A DNA stretch of 64,000 bases from Bryoerythrophyllum caledonicum (taxonomy: Eukaryota; Streptophyta; Bryopsida; Pottiales; Pottiaceae). Positions 1 to 10,600 of the stretch are shown here, piece by piece (the first letter of the stretch is position 1; each line of letters starts with the position of its first letter). A program made the position numbers and the translations under genes. Below the pieces are notes generated by a model, which was given only the letters and a program-made list of their open reading frames with translations, ran no database searches and had not been told where the DNA came from. Location: the NCBI GenBank assembly GCA_963971425.1, contig OZ020520.1, positions 11,469,807 through 11,533,806 of the forward strand, given 5' to 3'.

Positions 1-720
1 AGGAAACCAAGCAATTGACATCCCTCGCCGAAAAAAGGGCGCCATACCTTACATCGACAACAGCGACCCTCCGAAACTCCAAACAACCCACCCACACCAT
101 GACACCATCAGACGACCCCTACAACACCCGATCGACAATCACACAAACGGACAAAAGCCGCCCGCAACCACCGAAACCCTCTCCCACACAACACCACACA
201 CGCCCGACAAAGACGCTCACCACGGAAAAGGCCGCCTCACCAGAGACCACCACAACACAAGCCGAGCCGACCGGACCCGACCCATCAATTCAAGCACGCA
301 CGCACGCAGGCAGACCAAGACGGACGGTTGGTTGGTTGGAGGCACCGCTCACCCCGGCTCAGCGCCGCGCGACGATCGTGGCCGCCCCGCTAGCCATGGA
401 CAGAACAACCCACCTCGAGAGCAAAACGCGCCCGCCTCCGCTTCCCTCGCCTCGTCGTGGCAGGCCGCGATGATTGTGTGTGCAAGAAACGGTGCGTCTG
501 TTGGCGATGGATGAGGTGGCGTGAGAAGGGAGGTTGCGTGGAGGGGCGGCGGTGGAGTAAGTTGGAGTAAGACGCTGGTGGTGGTGGTGGTGCGTATGGG
601 GCGGCGACGGCAGCACCACCCTCCCTGGCAGTGAACGCGCGGGCGGGCGGGCGGGCGAGAGAGAGAGAGAGAGTGAGAGAGAGAGAGCGGGGGTAGACGA
701 GGCGGGCTCTCGAGCGAGAG
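1..720. other. Low-complexity C-rich then G-rich DNA, no supported gene
   Basis: The first ~330 bases are rich in CA/CC dinucleotides and the next ~350 are strongly GC-rich, with (GGGC)n at about 641-656 and (GA)n at 656-687. Open frames of 60-160 codons exist on both strands here. They overlap one another, are dominated by Pro, Thr, Arg and Ser, and show no motif I recognise, so I treat them as compositional artefacts. Confidence 0.6.
641..687. repeat. Adjacent (GGGC)n and (GA)n microsatellites
   Basis: About four GGGC units run directly into a GA run of about 30 bases with one T interruption. Simple-sequence DNA. Confidence 0.85.
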
Positions 721-876
721 AGGGTGAGAAGAAGTGGTGCTGAGCCTAAGAGGGTCTCTCATCAAAGGGGTGGCGCCGAGGACCACGCGGTGTATCGCTG
801 GGTGGGACTGGTCCGGGTATTCTGCCAGGGACATTCTAGAATCGGCAGCACAAGTCCGGGTGTTCTTGTCTCGTCT

Positions 877-990
877 GTATGCGAGTGCAGGTCCGGCTCT
901 GGTTATTTCGTATGCGAGTGCGAGGTCCGGGTCTCGTTCTTTCGCTTGTGAGAGAGAGGTCCAGGTCTCGTTCTTTCGTATGGGAGAGAG
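877..990. repeat. ~34-bp minisatellite, left arm (interrupted by element A)
   Basis: Units start at 877, 910 and 944, with a partial unit at 978. The shared core is AGGTCC, then GGTCTCGTTCTTTC. The partial unit stops at GAGAGAG immediately before element A. The same core (AGAGAGGTCTAAATCTCG) resumes directly after element A at 14,081, so the gypsy element split a pre-existing array. Confidence 0.75.
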
Positions 991-993
991 CGT

Positions 994-1535
994 TGTTACC
1001 CTATTGCCTTGCTCCCACGCCTATAAAATTTTGGTATATCCAACCCTCTTCCATCCCATTACCACCAATTCAGTTCCAAATGGAGGTTTGCTAATAGTCA
1101 AGATCCTTACTTTTGGTCGTTGGTTATGGGGGTAAGTACACTATTTGTGTTAGTACACTAAATGCAATATTTAGTGTCGTTAGCCCCTCAAGCACTTTTT
1201 AAAGACTTTCTTAAGTTTAACCCTTGTGGGCACTCACCCATGGCAACACTTCATGTAAAGGTGCCCTTGGATTCCCAAAGCGAGAGACACATTCTCACTT
1301 AGCTCCAAAGTCCTACCGCAATCCTACATTAATTGGTAGCCACCCTCATGATGGCTTCCAACCCACTTTTGGCGTGTTGGCCAAGGTCCGCCTACCAACT
1401 CCCGTTTGGAGCCATCCCAACCGGCATCAGCCTGATTGTAGTGCCACACACTCCCTTGTAGTGTCTATCTTTAAGTCTCAAGCACGACTTTTGAGTCCAC
1501 CTTGAATCACGGTGTGTGTACTTTAGGCCATGACA
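994..1535 (-). repeat. Element A 3' LTR
   Basis: On the minus strand it begins TGTCATGGCC after a polypurine run and ends ...GGTAACA. It aligns by eye over most of its length with 13,552-14,080, for example the shared CCTACCGCAATCC and TTGGCCAAGGTCC blocks in plus-strand orientation. Confidence 0.8.
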
Positions 1536-1553
1536 CCCTTCCCCCATTAAAGA
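1536..1553 (-). promoter_or_regulatory. Element A polypurine tract
   Basis: On the minus strand AATGGGGGAAGGG lies immediately 5' of the LTR start TGTCATGG. This is the expected plus-strand primer position for a gypsy element in this orientation. Confidence 0.7.
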
Positions 1554-2525
1554 AGGATGACATCCTCGTCACGAGGACCACTCGTTCGTGAGTTCAGATA
1601 GCCATCTCCCTTCAGACTCAATTCTCTTTGCTATTTGGTACGTTCTTTCTGACCCTCAACTTTATCAGACTTCACCCAACACCTCGCCTTGCCATGACAA
1701 GACCATGTATCCTCTTTGTGATTCTCTTCCACTAAAGTTTCCTCTTTACCTTGAAGAGCCAACTCTTTGTTGTTCTCTCCTCCAGTTTAAGATAATGTTG
1801 CCCCTCAGAATCCATATTCCTTTAGGTTGTCCATTCCTGACCCATTGTGTAGCTCTTATAGATTACTTTAAACACCTCACCATAACGCTTATTGATCCTA
1901 CACATTAAGCTCTTTTTACAAAAGCATATGATACAACAACAAATTCATTATAATAGGCAACATAGATCCAGAACAAATATTTTCTCTCTACAACAACCAC
2001 TTAATATTATTGCAACATCCATCAAACCAGATTGTCACCCTGCATGACATCCATTGAGAATAAATCATGTCAAAATTGGTCATAATAAAGGAATATTTCC
2101 TAATGGTTTGATGAATTTGTTTATGTGGATTCCCATGAGAATCAATTAATTTGTAAGTCAAAACCGTCATCGTAAGGCACCCATCAGCTTACCTACTCAC
2201 ATGTTCAATCAATTAATCATAGTGCATACCACTGCATCATACTTCACCATGCTCACCATACAGACATGTACAATGTTTTTGTTTATTGATGTTTTGCTAT
2301 TTGTTTCTATTTTCAACCCAAATGGTATGTTGTGGTTGGAGTTACATGCCCATCACTAGTTAAGTTACCATGATGTACACTAATTACTCAGCTGTTTTTA
2401 GTTCTACATTTGTGTCTGACAAGCCCCTCAACTATTGTGCGTCATATGGAGATTACTTGCACCATCATCATGTCATGTCATCCTTTGATATAACCATTTT
2501 GTCCAACGTTCCCATGTAATAGCCT
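1554..2525 (-). other. Element A 3' internal region, no coding domain recognised
   Basis: Lies between the polypurine tract and the recognisable integrase C-terminus. No conserved protein motif was found in either strand. Probably decayed end-of-pol or 3' untranslated sequence. Confidence 0.5.
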
Positions 2526-3464
2526 TCACCCATCAATTCTATTATAACAACCGCTTAATATAGCATCCTCTATATATAACAAGCAAATCGGCTTGTTATG
2601 TCTAGCCTTCTTATGTCTAGGATCTTGCTCTATGTATTGCTTCAACATCGAGACGTGAAAGATTGGATGAAGTCTATACTTCAAGAAGATCTTAATATAG
2701 TGTACATTCAAGATGTGCACTTCCCTTTTTATTTCAAATGGTCCCGTCCACTTAGACATCCATTTGTATAAAAAGTCCTTAAGCAGGGGCAAATTCTTGA
2801 ATGCCAACCACACTCTGGTCGCCACTAGGTATTGCACATCCCTTTGGTCCTTATTTGCCATCTTTTGATAACGTTTCTTTGCCCGGCTCCAAACTTGTCA
2901 TAACATTTCTGAACATTAGTTCTCTTCGTGGCACATACTCTTGTGTCTTAATATCAAACATACACATGATGCCAAGATCATTTTCACCACCACGAGGTAA
3001 TGACGGTTCACCTAGAAGGTGAAGACTCTCTTTCATTCCTCAATTTTAGTGCTAACTCTCTGGACGTGAGTGGCTCAAAACCTCTAGCCACATAGGATGG
3101 ACAGTGCCTAGTTATTGTTGTGTTTATGACTCTTGTAGCAAAACTCAACCATAGCAATCTACTCAATCCAATCTCTTTTATCTGCGCCTACATAGTGACA
3201 TAGATACATGTTCAATACTTAGTTGAATCTCTTAATTTGTCCATCTGTTTTTGGATGAAGGTTGTACTCATCTTGAGCTTGGTCTTCAGTCTAGCCATTA
3301 GATGTTGCCAAAACGTTGAAGTAAACTCCACAAATCTATCATTGACTATGTCTTGTGGCAAGCCATTTGCCACCATCCAATAGTCCAAGAACAATTTGAT
3401 AGTATTTTCAGTATTGTTGTTGGTCCTACTTGGAACAAACATTGTCAATTTATTATATCCATAT
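2526..3464 (-). pseudogene. Element A integrase, core and C-terminal part (broken)
   Basis: Two open stretches on the minus strand match the second half of a Ty3/gypsy integrase. 3,464-3,212 carries the core-domain stretch GYNKLTMFVP, then LPQDIVNDRFVEFTSTFW and LGTKL-like MARLKTKLKMS. 2,861-2,526 carries the post-core stretch RDVQYLVATRVWL, WTGPFEIKR and HPIFHVSMLKQY, typical of the SH3-like C-terminal domain. The integrase joins retroelement cDNA to host DNA. The second catalytic Asp region reads IVNDRF, close to the family pattern IVSDRD. The N-terminal half lies 4 kb away at 7.6-8.2 kb because element B landed inside the core domain. Stops and shifts make it inactive. Confidence 0.85.
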
Positions 3465-3949
3465 ACCATTGTGGGAGTGTGAAAACTCCCACTTTATAGG
3501 CCCCACTAAAAAAATGAGTTAAAAGTATTTGTTTTGATTAATTGTTGTTAGAAAGTAGTTAATTGTACATATAATTAGTTAGTATAAGAATTAGGTAAAA
3601 TAGGAAAATGCTTAACTTCTTAATTAGTTTTAGAATGGTAATAATACCGGGTCTTAAACTAGTAAATTCCTATACCTGGAAACACTATGAAAGATGCCCG
3701 GGAGGCCGGGAAAACCTTTCCCGGGATAGTCCGAAAACCTTCCCGGTACTTCTTTATGTGGAACCACCATTCTAATCAAATTTTTATAGTTAAGGTTTTC
3801 ACATATTAGTTAATACCTTATTTAACTAGATTAGTAAGAAGATAGATTAGTTATATTAGTAATTGTAGTTTTTTTTCAAATTCTTTTAGTCAGTTAGTTA
3901 GTCTTTATGTTTTGTTTTGTAAATGAATTAGATTTTTATTTAATTAGAA

Positions 3950-4215
3950 AAGAATAAAATAAATTAGATTTTTTTTAAAATATAAAAATAAAATTAAAAA
4001 AAAAAAAAAATTAAAAAAAATAAAATAAATAAATGGCCCAGGGCCGGGATCCCAACCCCGACCCTGTGGTGGCCGGGACCGGGTCACAACCCCCGGCCCG
4101 ACCACCAGCCGGGACCGGGACCCGATCCCCCGGCCCGGACAGGACTTTGTGTCCAAAAAAAAAAAAAAAAAAAAGAAAGGACCGGGACCGGGACCGGGAC
4201 CCTATCCCCCGGCCC
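3950..4215 (+). repeat. A/T-rich and G/C-rich low-complexity block in element B 5' region
   Basis: An A-rich run (about 3,955-4,032) is followed by dense CCGGGACC-type repeats, an A20-like run at about 4,155 and several GGGACC units. The rest of 3,470-5,043 holds no ORF I trust and is probably the element's long leader. Confidence 0.6.
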
Positions 4216-5043
4216 GGACAGTAGCTTTTATTTTAATAGAGAAGGAAGAAGAGGAGGGCCGCGAAGACACCAAGGGGAGGAGAGGTTGTTTGTTTTTTTT
4301 TGTTGTTCTTCTTGGGTTGTCTCTCCTTTTTCTTGTCCTCTTTGATGCAAGGAAGTAAGAGACCGAGGAGTGTCTAGGGTAGATACAATTGGTGGGTTTG
4401 TGAGTAAAGAGGCTTGCACAATTACAAGAGGAAGGATTTCCTCTTTTGTGTCTTTAAATTTTAGAAGTGAGGAAACTAAGTTTTGAGAGATTTAGAGTTA
4501 GGGTTTGAATCTTAAAAACCTTGGTGGAGCTTGGAGCTTGAAGGAAGAAGAAGACGGAAGAAAACCCAAAAACCTAAATCTATTTTAGATTAGGGTTTTT
4601 GGGGTTTGAAGGTTGTAAGAGTGCGAGAAGCGCAAAGAGACTAGGAGTGGCGGAAGCAACTCCAAGGCACTTGAATCTTTGTAAGCAAAGTGCCTCCACC
4701 TTGTAAATTTCATCTTTTGTGTATGTGCAACTTCTAGTTGTACAATTGCTTGTTTGTAAAATCTCCTTGTTTGTCATAAAAACTCCTACTCTCATTTCTA
4801 TTGTTGTTTCTCTTCTTTTGTAAGAAGGCTTGTGATTGTTTGGATTTGTGAGAAGAGTTATGCAAATTTTGCATAACTTTGTCTTGCACAAATTCTAAGT
4901 TCGTCCCGGTCTCCCGGTGGTCACCGGTAAACCCTTGAGAAACCTCTTTACTTCAAAAGGGGTGTTGTACTTAAGTGTTGTTTTTGTGTAAGTCAAGTAG
5001 CATTTTTGAGACATAGGTGTCCCGGTGAATTTCCCGGGACAAC

Positions 5044-5933
5044 ATGGCTCTACCGGCTACTTTCAAGTTGTTGAAAGTGGATCCCAACAAGCGGGAAGGG
5101 ACGGAAGAAGGAAGGCAACTTGAAGAGGATCTCATTCGGATGGGGTGTGGAGGATTATACGAGAAGCCTTGGAAGTTGGCGGGAGGTGGAGTAGTGGAAG
5201 AATTGGCATCACCCGGGACTTCCCGGGGAGCTTACCGGGCCAAGCCTCGGGTATGGACTCGAAGGAAATGGAGGAAGGTCTACTCATTCGAAAACCGGGA
5301 GGGTTGGAAGCCGAGAAATAACAAGGTATTGCTAGATTCTCACACCTCTCGGAGCTATGATTCCTCCGAGGGATATCATAGCTCATGCTTCATCGATTTA
5401 AGGTTGAGAAGGGTGATTGAGTTTTTAAACTCGATTTTCCATCCCAACCGGAAGGAGCGAATCCCGGTGAGGTTGGCAACGGCTTATGTGCAAGCTTATT
5501 TCGACGTCTCCTCTCCGGATTGGGCACTTCTTCTTCAAGAAGTGTTAACACCTCAAATTCGTGCCATTCAAGAAGGTGAGAATACGAAAGTTTTCCTCAC
5601 GCCATACCTATTTCACCTTTACGAGCATTTTGAATGCTTAGAGGAGGAAGAGAAAAACATTTGGAGGCAAGAGTTTACAAGAGGCAAAAAGGGTTTCCGG
5701 GAAATTCCACCGGGAAAGTCCCGGGACACCCTTCTTCCTCTTTGGGGGAGTCTTCGAAGGTTATACTTGAAGAGTTGAAGAATGATACTCACATTACGGA
5801 GAACAAGCCTAAGGAGCTTCGGATGGTGGTTTATCAACCACCGGGATGCGGTGACAACAAGCTTTTCCGGGACAGCCTCCCGGTCTCTCCTATATCGGAG
5901 GAAGAGGAGGATGTTTATTATTTCTCCGATTAG
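5044..5933 (+). pseudogene. Element B gag-like protein (one frameshift)
   Basis: A 244-codon frame starts at ATG 5,044. The first frame ends at 5,778, but a second frame entered near 5,700 runs on to a plausible acidic end, SPISEEEEDVYYFSD, at 5,933, so a frameshift probably truncates a ~295-residue protein. The conserved centre (about residues 125-195) contains VIEFLNSIFHPNR, then DWALLLQEVL, then a LFHLYEHFECLEEEE block. This aligns with the element C protein (FLNPIFHPEKP, DWTSLMHDL, HLTHLYFRQELL). No zinc knuckle, protease or RT is present. The two-element conservation argues for a real retroelement structural protein, by position a gag analogue. I do not recognise a named family. Confidence 0.65.
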
Positions 5934-6290
5934 ACTTACCGGAAGTCTATGTTTCAATGCTACTGGTTATGACATGTTATGTTTCGTTATGTTTTTTTTG
6001 TTAAATGTTATGTTTTGTTATGTAATTTTCCTACCATTGGTGGGAAGATTTTGGAAGGTGGTTGATTGAACTAAGTGAGAGTAATGATGTCGATGGGGCC
6101 CTATTGTGCACCCGGTCATTGCCACTTAAGTGAATTCTTCCATTTTCCTCTTATTGTTGAGGATATGGTTACCGGGAAGGGAAACCGGGATTTCCCGGTG
6201 TCCCGGTGACTAGGCCACCCTAGATTATAGGATCTAGATTCTTTTTTCCATGATTTGTGGATCTAGGTTTTCGTAGTTTAGTGAGTGGCT

Positions 6291-6330
6291 TTGGTGTACT
6301 TAAGGGGGGCTTGGTGTACTTAAGGGGGGC
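6291..6330 (+). repeat. Two 20-bp tandem units in element B
   Basis: TTGGTGTACTTAAGGGGGGC occurs twice in perfect tandem. Confidence 0.9.
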
Positions 6331-6348
6331 TTGGTGCTCCTTTTAATT

Positions 6349-6590
6349 CATTCCCTCTTTGTGTCTTTGCTTGTGTTTTTGTGTCTTTACACTCCTTCTT
6401 TGTATCTTCATTCCCTCTTTGTGTCTTTGCTTGTGTTTTTGTGTCTTTACACTCCTTCTTTGTATCTTCATTCCCTCTTTGTGTCTTTGCTTGTGTTTTT
6501 GTGTCTTTACATTCCTTCTTTGTATCTTCACTCTCCCTCTTTGTGTCTTTGCTTATGTTTATGTCTTTGCTCATGTCTTTGGTGTCCTTA
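6349..6590 (+). repeat. 60-bp tandem repeat in element B 3' region
   Basis: Three nearly identical 60-bp units start at 6,349, 6,409 and 6,469, with a degenerate partial fourth. Each contains CATTCCCTCTTTGTGTC and TTGCTTGTGTTTTTGTG. Units abut without spacers, so this is a minisatellite, not a CRISPR array. Apparent ORFs on both strands (Lys/Gln-rich or Leu/Cys-rich) are products of the repeat period being a multiple of three. Confidence 0.9.
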
Positions 6591-7599
6591 TATGTATCCT
6601 TGTGTCTTCTTTCTTTTCTTTGTGTCTTCATTGATATGTTGTCTTGACTTTTGTAGAGTTTGTTGCAAGTGAAGATAGAAAGAGGTGAGTCCTCCTAGTG
6701 TGTCTTTGCCTAGGTGATGTGAAGTTGTGACTTGCTAGTGTGTGTTGTGAGCCCGAGGCTTTTGGAGGGTGTAGGGCATCCAAGTTAGAATAGGTGAAGG
6801 GAGGTCCGGGACCTACTTCAAACCCTAGAGACCGGTCCGGGACCGGGAAGGGTTGTTTTCACCGGATCCGGGATCCGGGAAAACCCACCGCTATTAATGA
6901 TAGCGTTCCTTAAGTGGGAAGTGCTTGGATTGGTAGGAGAGGAGGGGTGATATCCCCACTCTTGGTACGCCGGTAGAGGTGCCGGTTAAGCCTTATCTTA
7001 GAGTATTCTAAGGTTTCTACCCTTGCGGCGGATGAGGCTCCATAATCCCCGTAGAAGGAAGTCTTGCTCATTTTGTTTGTATGACACTAGCTTGTTATGA
7101 TTCTTACATTATTTTTGCTTTGATTCATTAGGTGTGGTTGTGGTGGGAAACCCGGGTTTGCGTGACCTATTCACCGGGAAGGCTTTTCCGGGAAAACCTC
7201 CCCGGGGTAGCCTTCCGGGAGATTGTGAAACCCGGTGAAACTAACTACAACCTTTTGTCTAAATCTAAGGGTAGTTTAGCTTGTGGATTTTTGATGGCCT
7301 CTAGACTGCGAGAACGGAGGGTAGTAATTTTCCGGGCACTATAAAAACTCACCGGAAATCTACTCCGACGCTCAACGGAGTTTAAACTAAACAAGTCAGT
7401 TGCTATTTGTTGGTCATGAAAATGCCCGGGAAGCCATTCTCCGGGATGTGCTAAGGTATTTTGAAATGGCTTTGTGTTTAGAAGTAAATTGTTTAACGCA
7501 CGATAGAAATCCCTGGAACTAATCCGGTTAGGTGGGGCTTTCTTAAGGTTAATTTTGGTTAATTTTAAGAAATACGAACTACTGGACTACGACAACCAT

Positions 7600-7845
7600 T
7601 ACAAAAATAGCATCTCACCCCTCTTTGCAAAATTGGGCAATTGGGTAACACAGTCCATCAAAATACTTTCAAAAGCACAATGTGAAATAGGCAAAGGTCT
7701 TAGCAAACCAACAATTTTTGGTTGTTTGGCTTATTTGCTTACAACTTCTTACATCTCTTGATGTGCATGTCAACATCATGCCTTAACTTGAGCCAATAAA
7801 GCCTCTTTGAGAATTCGGTTACGGTGGAAAATTCTCTTCTATATA
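7600..7845 (-). pseudogene. Element A integrase, zinc-binding and start of core (broken)
   Basis: On the minus strand, fragments corresponding to a His/Cys zinc-binding region (about 7,800-7,720: HDVDMHIKRCKK with its partner Cys lost) and the beginning of the core (DAIFVMV at about 7,605) are visible. The core continues at 3,464 beyond element B. Several stops are present. Confidence 0.65.
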
Positions 7846-8213
7846 CGGTAGGTGAACCTCTAGTTTGGCTTAAAATAATTAGAAAAGTCCATGCCGAATT
7901 AAGTGGAAAATAATTTTTTGAAAATGCTGAATTTATTAGAAATGTATATTTATAGATTTTGTTACATTGAGAGACATCAAAGGGGATTAAGGCTTGGAAA
8001 GGTCTTCATTCATGGCATCTCATGCATGAACTCTTGGGTTTGGAATCCCAAGGTCTTGAGTTCAATCTCCATGGACGTCAAAGTAGGTAAAATACAGTAG
8101 TTTATGACTTCTTGCCAAAAATTACATTATTATTATTTTGAATGCCGAATGTAATTTTTTCACTTTAATTAATTATTCGGCATTAAGGTGTCAAATCAGA
8201 GGTTCACCTACGG
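7846..8213. mobile_element. MITE-1 copy a, inserted in element A
   Basis: The ends are inverted repeats. The left end reads CGGTAGGTGAACCTCTAG, and the right end reads the same on the other strand with two or three differences. TA flanks both ends. The inner flanks are also partly inverted (GCCGAATTAAGTGG on the left, CACTTTAATTAATTATTCGGC on the right in two pieces). No ORF encodes a transposase. Another copy with the same ends is at 31,087-31,453. The TA duplication suggests a Tc1/mariner-type parent. A tRNA-like box (GAGTTCAATCTCC) lies inside. Confidence 0.75.
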
Positions 8214-8215
8214 TA

Positions 8216-8940
8216 TACTCAAAAGCATGGAGTGATGTTCCTCTATTAACAAATACCTCAAGTCCTCTTTTGAGACATATATCCGCTTTTGGTTAAACCA
8301 CAACAAACCTTTGATTAACTTAACTATTTTGAGATGGCCCTGCCTTTTCTTATCTCTGATGTCTATGAGGATCTCTAGTGTCTTTTCATCATTCTCATAG
8401 CCCTTCCTAATGTCTTCTTCGAGGGAAGTTTCATTATCTCTTTGCTCTCTTGACAAAGTGTAGACTATGGCAAGGGTCGTATACTCCTCGTTTCTACTAA
8501 GCGCATCCAACATTATATTTTCTTTGTCTGAATTGTGAATGATCTTGACATTACTAACTACAATGGTATCATACCATCTCAAGTGCTTCTTAGAGATCTT
8601 ATCTTGAGTATCTCAATACTTCAAGAAAATGTTGTCTATGTACACCTTGGTTTCAAACATCCTAAGATAATGTGCCCACTTCTGAAGGCAATGTACAATT
8701 GCAAACAATTTTTTTCATAAATAGCTCATCGTTGCTCAACCTTAGGAAATTCCTTACTGTCAAATGCGAGGGGTCTGTCATCTTGAATGGGAACTCTCCC
8801 AATGGCAAAGCCGCTTACATCATAGTGAATTTTAAAAAGTTTGTCGAACTTTGGATACTTCAACACCGGTGTTGAAGCCCTCCTCTGTTTAATTTCATCA
8901 AAAGCCTTTTGAGCTTCATCAGTCCATGTGATCCTCATTT
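8216..8940 (-). pseudogene. Element A RNase H region and RNase H-integrase linker
   Basis: Minus-strand open stretches 8,938-8,726 and 8,582-8,208 match the gypsy region after RT: WTDEAQKAFDEIKQ, then a PVLKYPKFDKLFKIHYDVSG stretch in which the RNase H Asp is preserved, then DKENIMLDALSRNEE (family pattern GKENVVADALSR) and LLIEEHHSMLL, which leads into integrase. RNase H degrades the RNA of the RNA-DNA hybrid during reverse transcription. It is interrupted downstream by MITE-1. Confidence 0.8.
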
Positions 8941-9005
8941 AATTGCCCTTCAGCAACTCAATCAAAGGTGATGCAACTTTGGAGAAGTCTCTCATGGCCC
9001 TTCTA

Positions 9006-9550
9006 AAAGGTAGAGGCACCCAATTTTGATCACTTAAGCCAATCTGGGACTCAAATGACATTGTATGTCAAAAAATTTAATGTACAAAAATGTGGAATTA
9101 GAAATGAAACTCAACAAATATTTTTTCAAATTTAATTACAAAGATTTGGAATTGGTATAGAATTTAAAAGCCCAAAACCACCGGAGCCCATAATTAAACT
9201 GTAGAGTAGGTGAGATTTGATGCCCTCTTTCACCCAATGCCAATAAGTGAGTCCGTAAAAGAGAGAAGACATGCCATGGATAACCAACTCATGGAGGGTA
9301 CCCAATGTCGATCGGCCTTGTTCAATTTTTGAGGCAAGGCCACCAATGAGAGCTCAATTGAGGTGGAGCAACCAAAAATTGCACACTTCATGACCCAATG
9401 CCGATAATGACTGGGGTTTTTAGATTTTGAGTTATCGGTTTTGGGTTGCTTCATGCACCATTTCATGTATTTATCATTTCCATGCACCATGCCATGCATA
9501 CTCTACTCATCGGAATTGGGTGGCCGATTGGAATTGGGTGCCTCTACCTT
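9006..9550. mobile_element. MITE-2, inserted in the RT/RNase H junction of element A
   Basis: Terminal inverted repeats: AGGTAGAGGCACCCAATT at the left and its complement at the right. Removing it reconnects LANYY at the RT side with RDFSKVASPLIELL at the RNase H side. The motif CCCAATNNCGAT recurs several times inside in both orientations. No transposase ORF. The TIR start (GGTAGRGGCACC) resembles that of MITE-1 (GGTAGGTGAACC). Confidence 0.75.
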
Positions 9551-9575
9551 AGTAGTTTGCCAACCCATGGAAGCT

Positions 9576-10272
9576 CTACACTACCCTCTGAGTAGTTGGA
9601 ACCGCCCAAGATACAATGGCTTCCACCTTCTTTGGATCTAGCTCATAGACAACTTCTTCCAACACATGGCCACATAATTCCATCACTATTTTGGTAAACT
9701 CACTTCTTTCCATGTTGACATACAATTTGTTCTCTTGAAGCTTCTTGAACATCAATTTTATGTGTTTCTCATGTTCCTCTAGAAAATTAAAAAAGATCAA
9801 GATGTTGTCAATGTAGATGATGTCAAAATCATTAAACTTCCCATGGAAGATTAAGTTTATAAGCGACATGAACATAGAGGGCACATTGCACAAATCAAAA
9901 GGCATGACAGTAAACTTATAAGAGCCGTACCTTGTCCACATGGACGTCTTCTCTATATCCCCTCCGCAATCCTCACTTGGTAATAACGAGATTTCAAATC
10001 TATCCGACCAAAATACTTAGCACCTACTAGCCTATCCAACAAGTCATTAATCCTTGGCAACGGGTAGTTGTTCTTGGCAGTTATCCTATTGAGGCCCTGT
10101 AATCAATACACATTTTTAACGTACCATCTTTCTTGCCGACAAACAACACTGGAACACTGTAAGGTGGCTTACCGTGTCTTATGGAATCGTTTGGCATTAA
10201 CTCTATTATTTCAGCCTTCATTCCTTTCAGCTTCATTTTACTAAGGCGATATGGCGCCTTGGAAGGTGACAC
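9576..10272 (-). pseudogene. Element A reverse transcriptase (broken)
   Basis: Minus-strand 10,272-10,081 gives the RT entry: SPSKAPYRLSKMKLKGMK, then PYSVPVLFVGKKDG and MCIDYR. 9,941-9,576 gives YGSYKFTVMPFDLCNVPSMF and the active-site box YIDN in place of YIDD, then ILIFFNFLEEHEKHIKLMF. The second catalytic Asp of the YxDD box is therefore lost as well as the frame. It is clearly a Ty3/gypsy RT by domain order and wording. Confidence 0.9.
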
Positions 10273-10280
10273 CTCTCTAA

Positions 10281-10600
10281 CATCACTTCTATCTTATGAT
10301 CAACAACACGCTTTGTGAGCATTTCGTTTGGCAACTGATTGGTCAACACATCTTTGTATTTTTCAATGACTTTCATTATACTTGCTCATACAACATGACC
10401 ACTTACACCGTGGTCCTTCGTGTCTTCCACAAAGGCCTCTTTAAAAAAATACAAAATGAATATCCCCTAGTTCTTCTAGAATCTGAACCAAACAAAAATC
10501 TTTGTCAGTCAACAGTGAGAGAGTGGTATGGGAAAGATTTGCTTGGCCATTTGCTGTCAAGCCCACCACTCTCACCTTAGGTCGGTGCCTAAGCTCTAGA
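10281..10600 (-). other. Element A protease-RT linker, decayed
   Basis: No clear motif. Positioned between protease and RT in the polyprotein order. Confidence 0.4.

Larger units (their letters stand above)
3470..7594 (+). mobile_element. Element B: gag-like retroelement without recognisable pol, inserted in A
   Basis: Starts TGTGGGAGTG, ends CTACGACA, and is flanked by the 5-bp direct repeat ACCAT (3,465-3,469 and 7,595-7,599). Removing it restores the integrase reading frame of element A. TG...CA ends plus a 5-bp duplication are the signature of an LTR-element integrase, yet I could not find a matching LTR pair by eye. The only substantial ORF is the gag-like protein at 5,044-5,933. The sequence is unusually rich in CCGG-containing words (CCCGGG, ACCGGG). 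It contains two tandem-repeat blocks. I infer a non-autonomous element mobilised by a partner's pol. Confidence 0.7.

Noticed and set aside
15..834. Overlapping ORFs of 60-161 codons on both strands
   Set aside because: Compositional: extreme C- or G-rich DNA with simple repeats, mutually overlapping, no motifs and no codon-like periodicity that I could see.
6349..6590. Possible CRISPR-like array
   Set aside because: Units are contiguous and nearly identical with no unique spacers, and the context is eukaryotic.
6331..6672. Leu/Cys-rich plus-strand and Lys/Gln-rich minus-strand ORFs
   Set aside because: They are translations of a 60-bp tandem repeat whose period is divisible by three, so all frames stay open together.
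3470..7594. Element B as a Helitron
   Set aside because: It has TG...CA ends and a 5-bp target duplication. Helitrons start TC, end CTRR with a hairpin and make no duplication.
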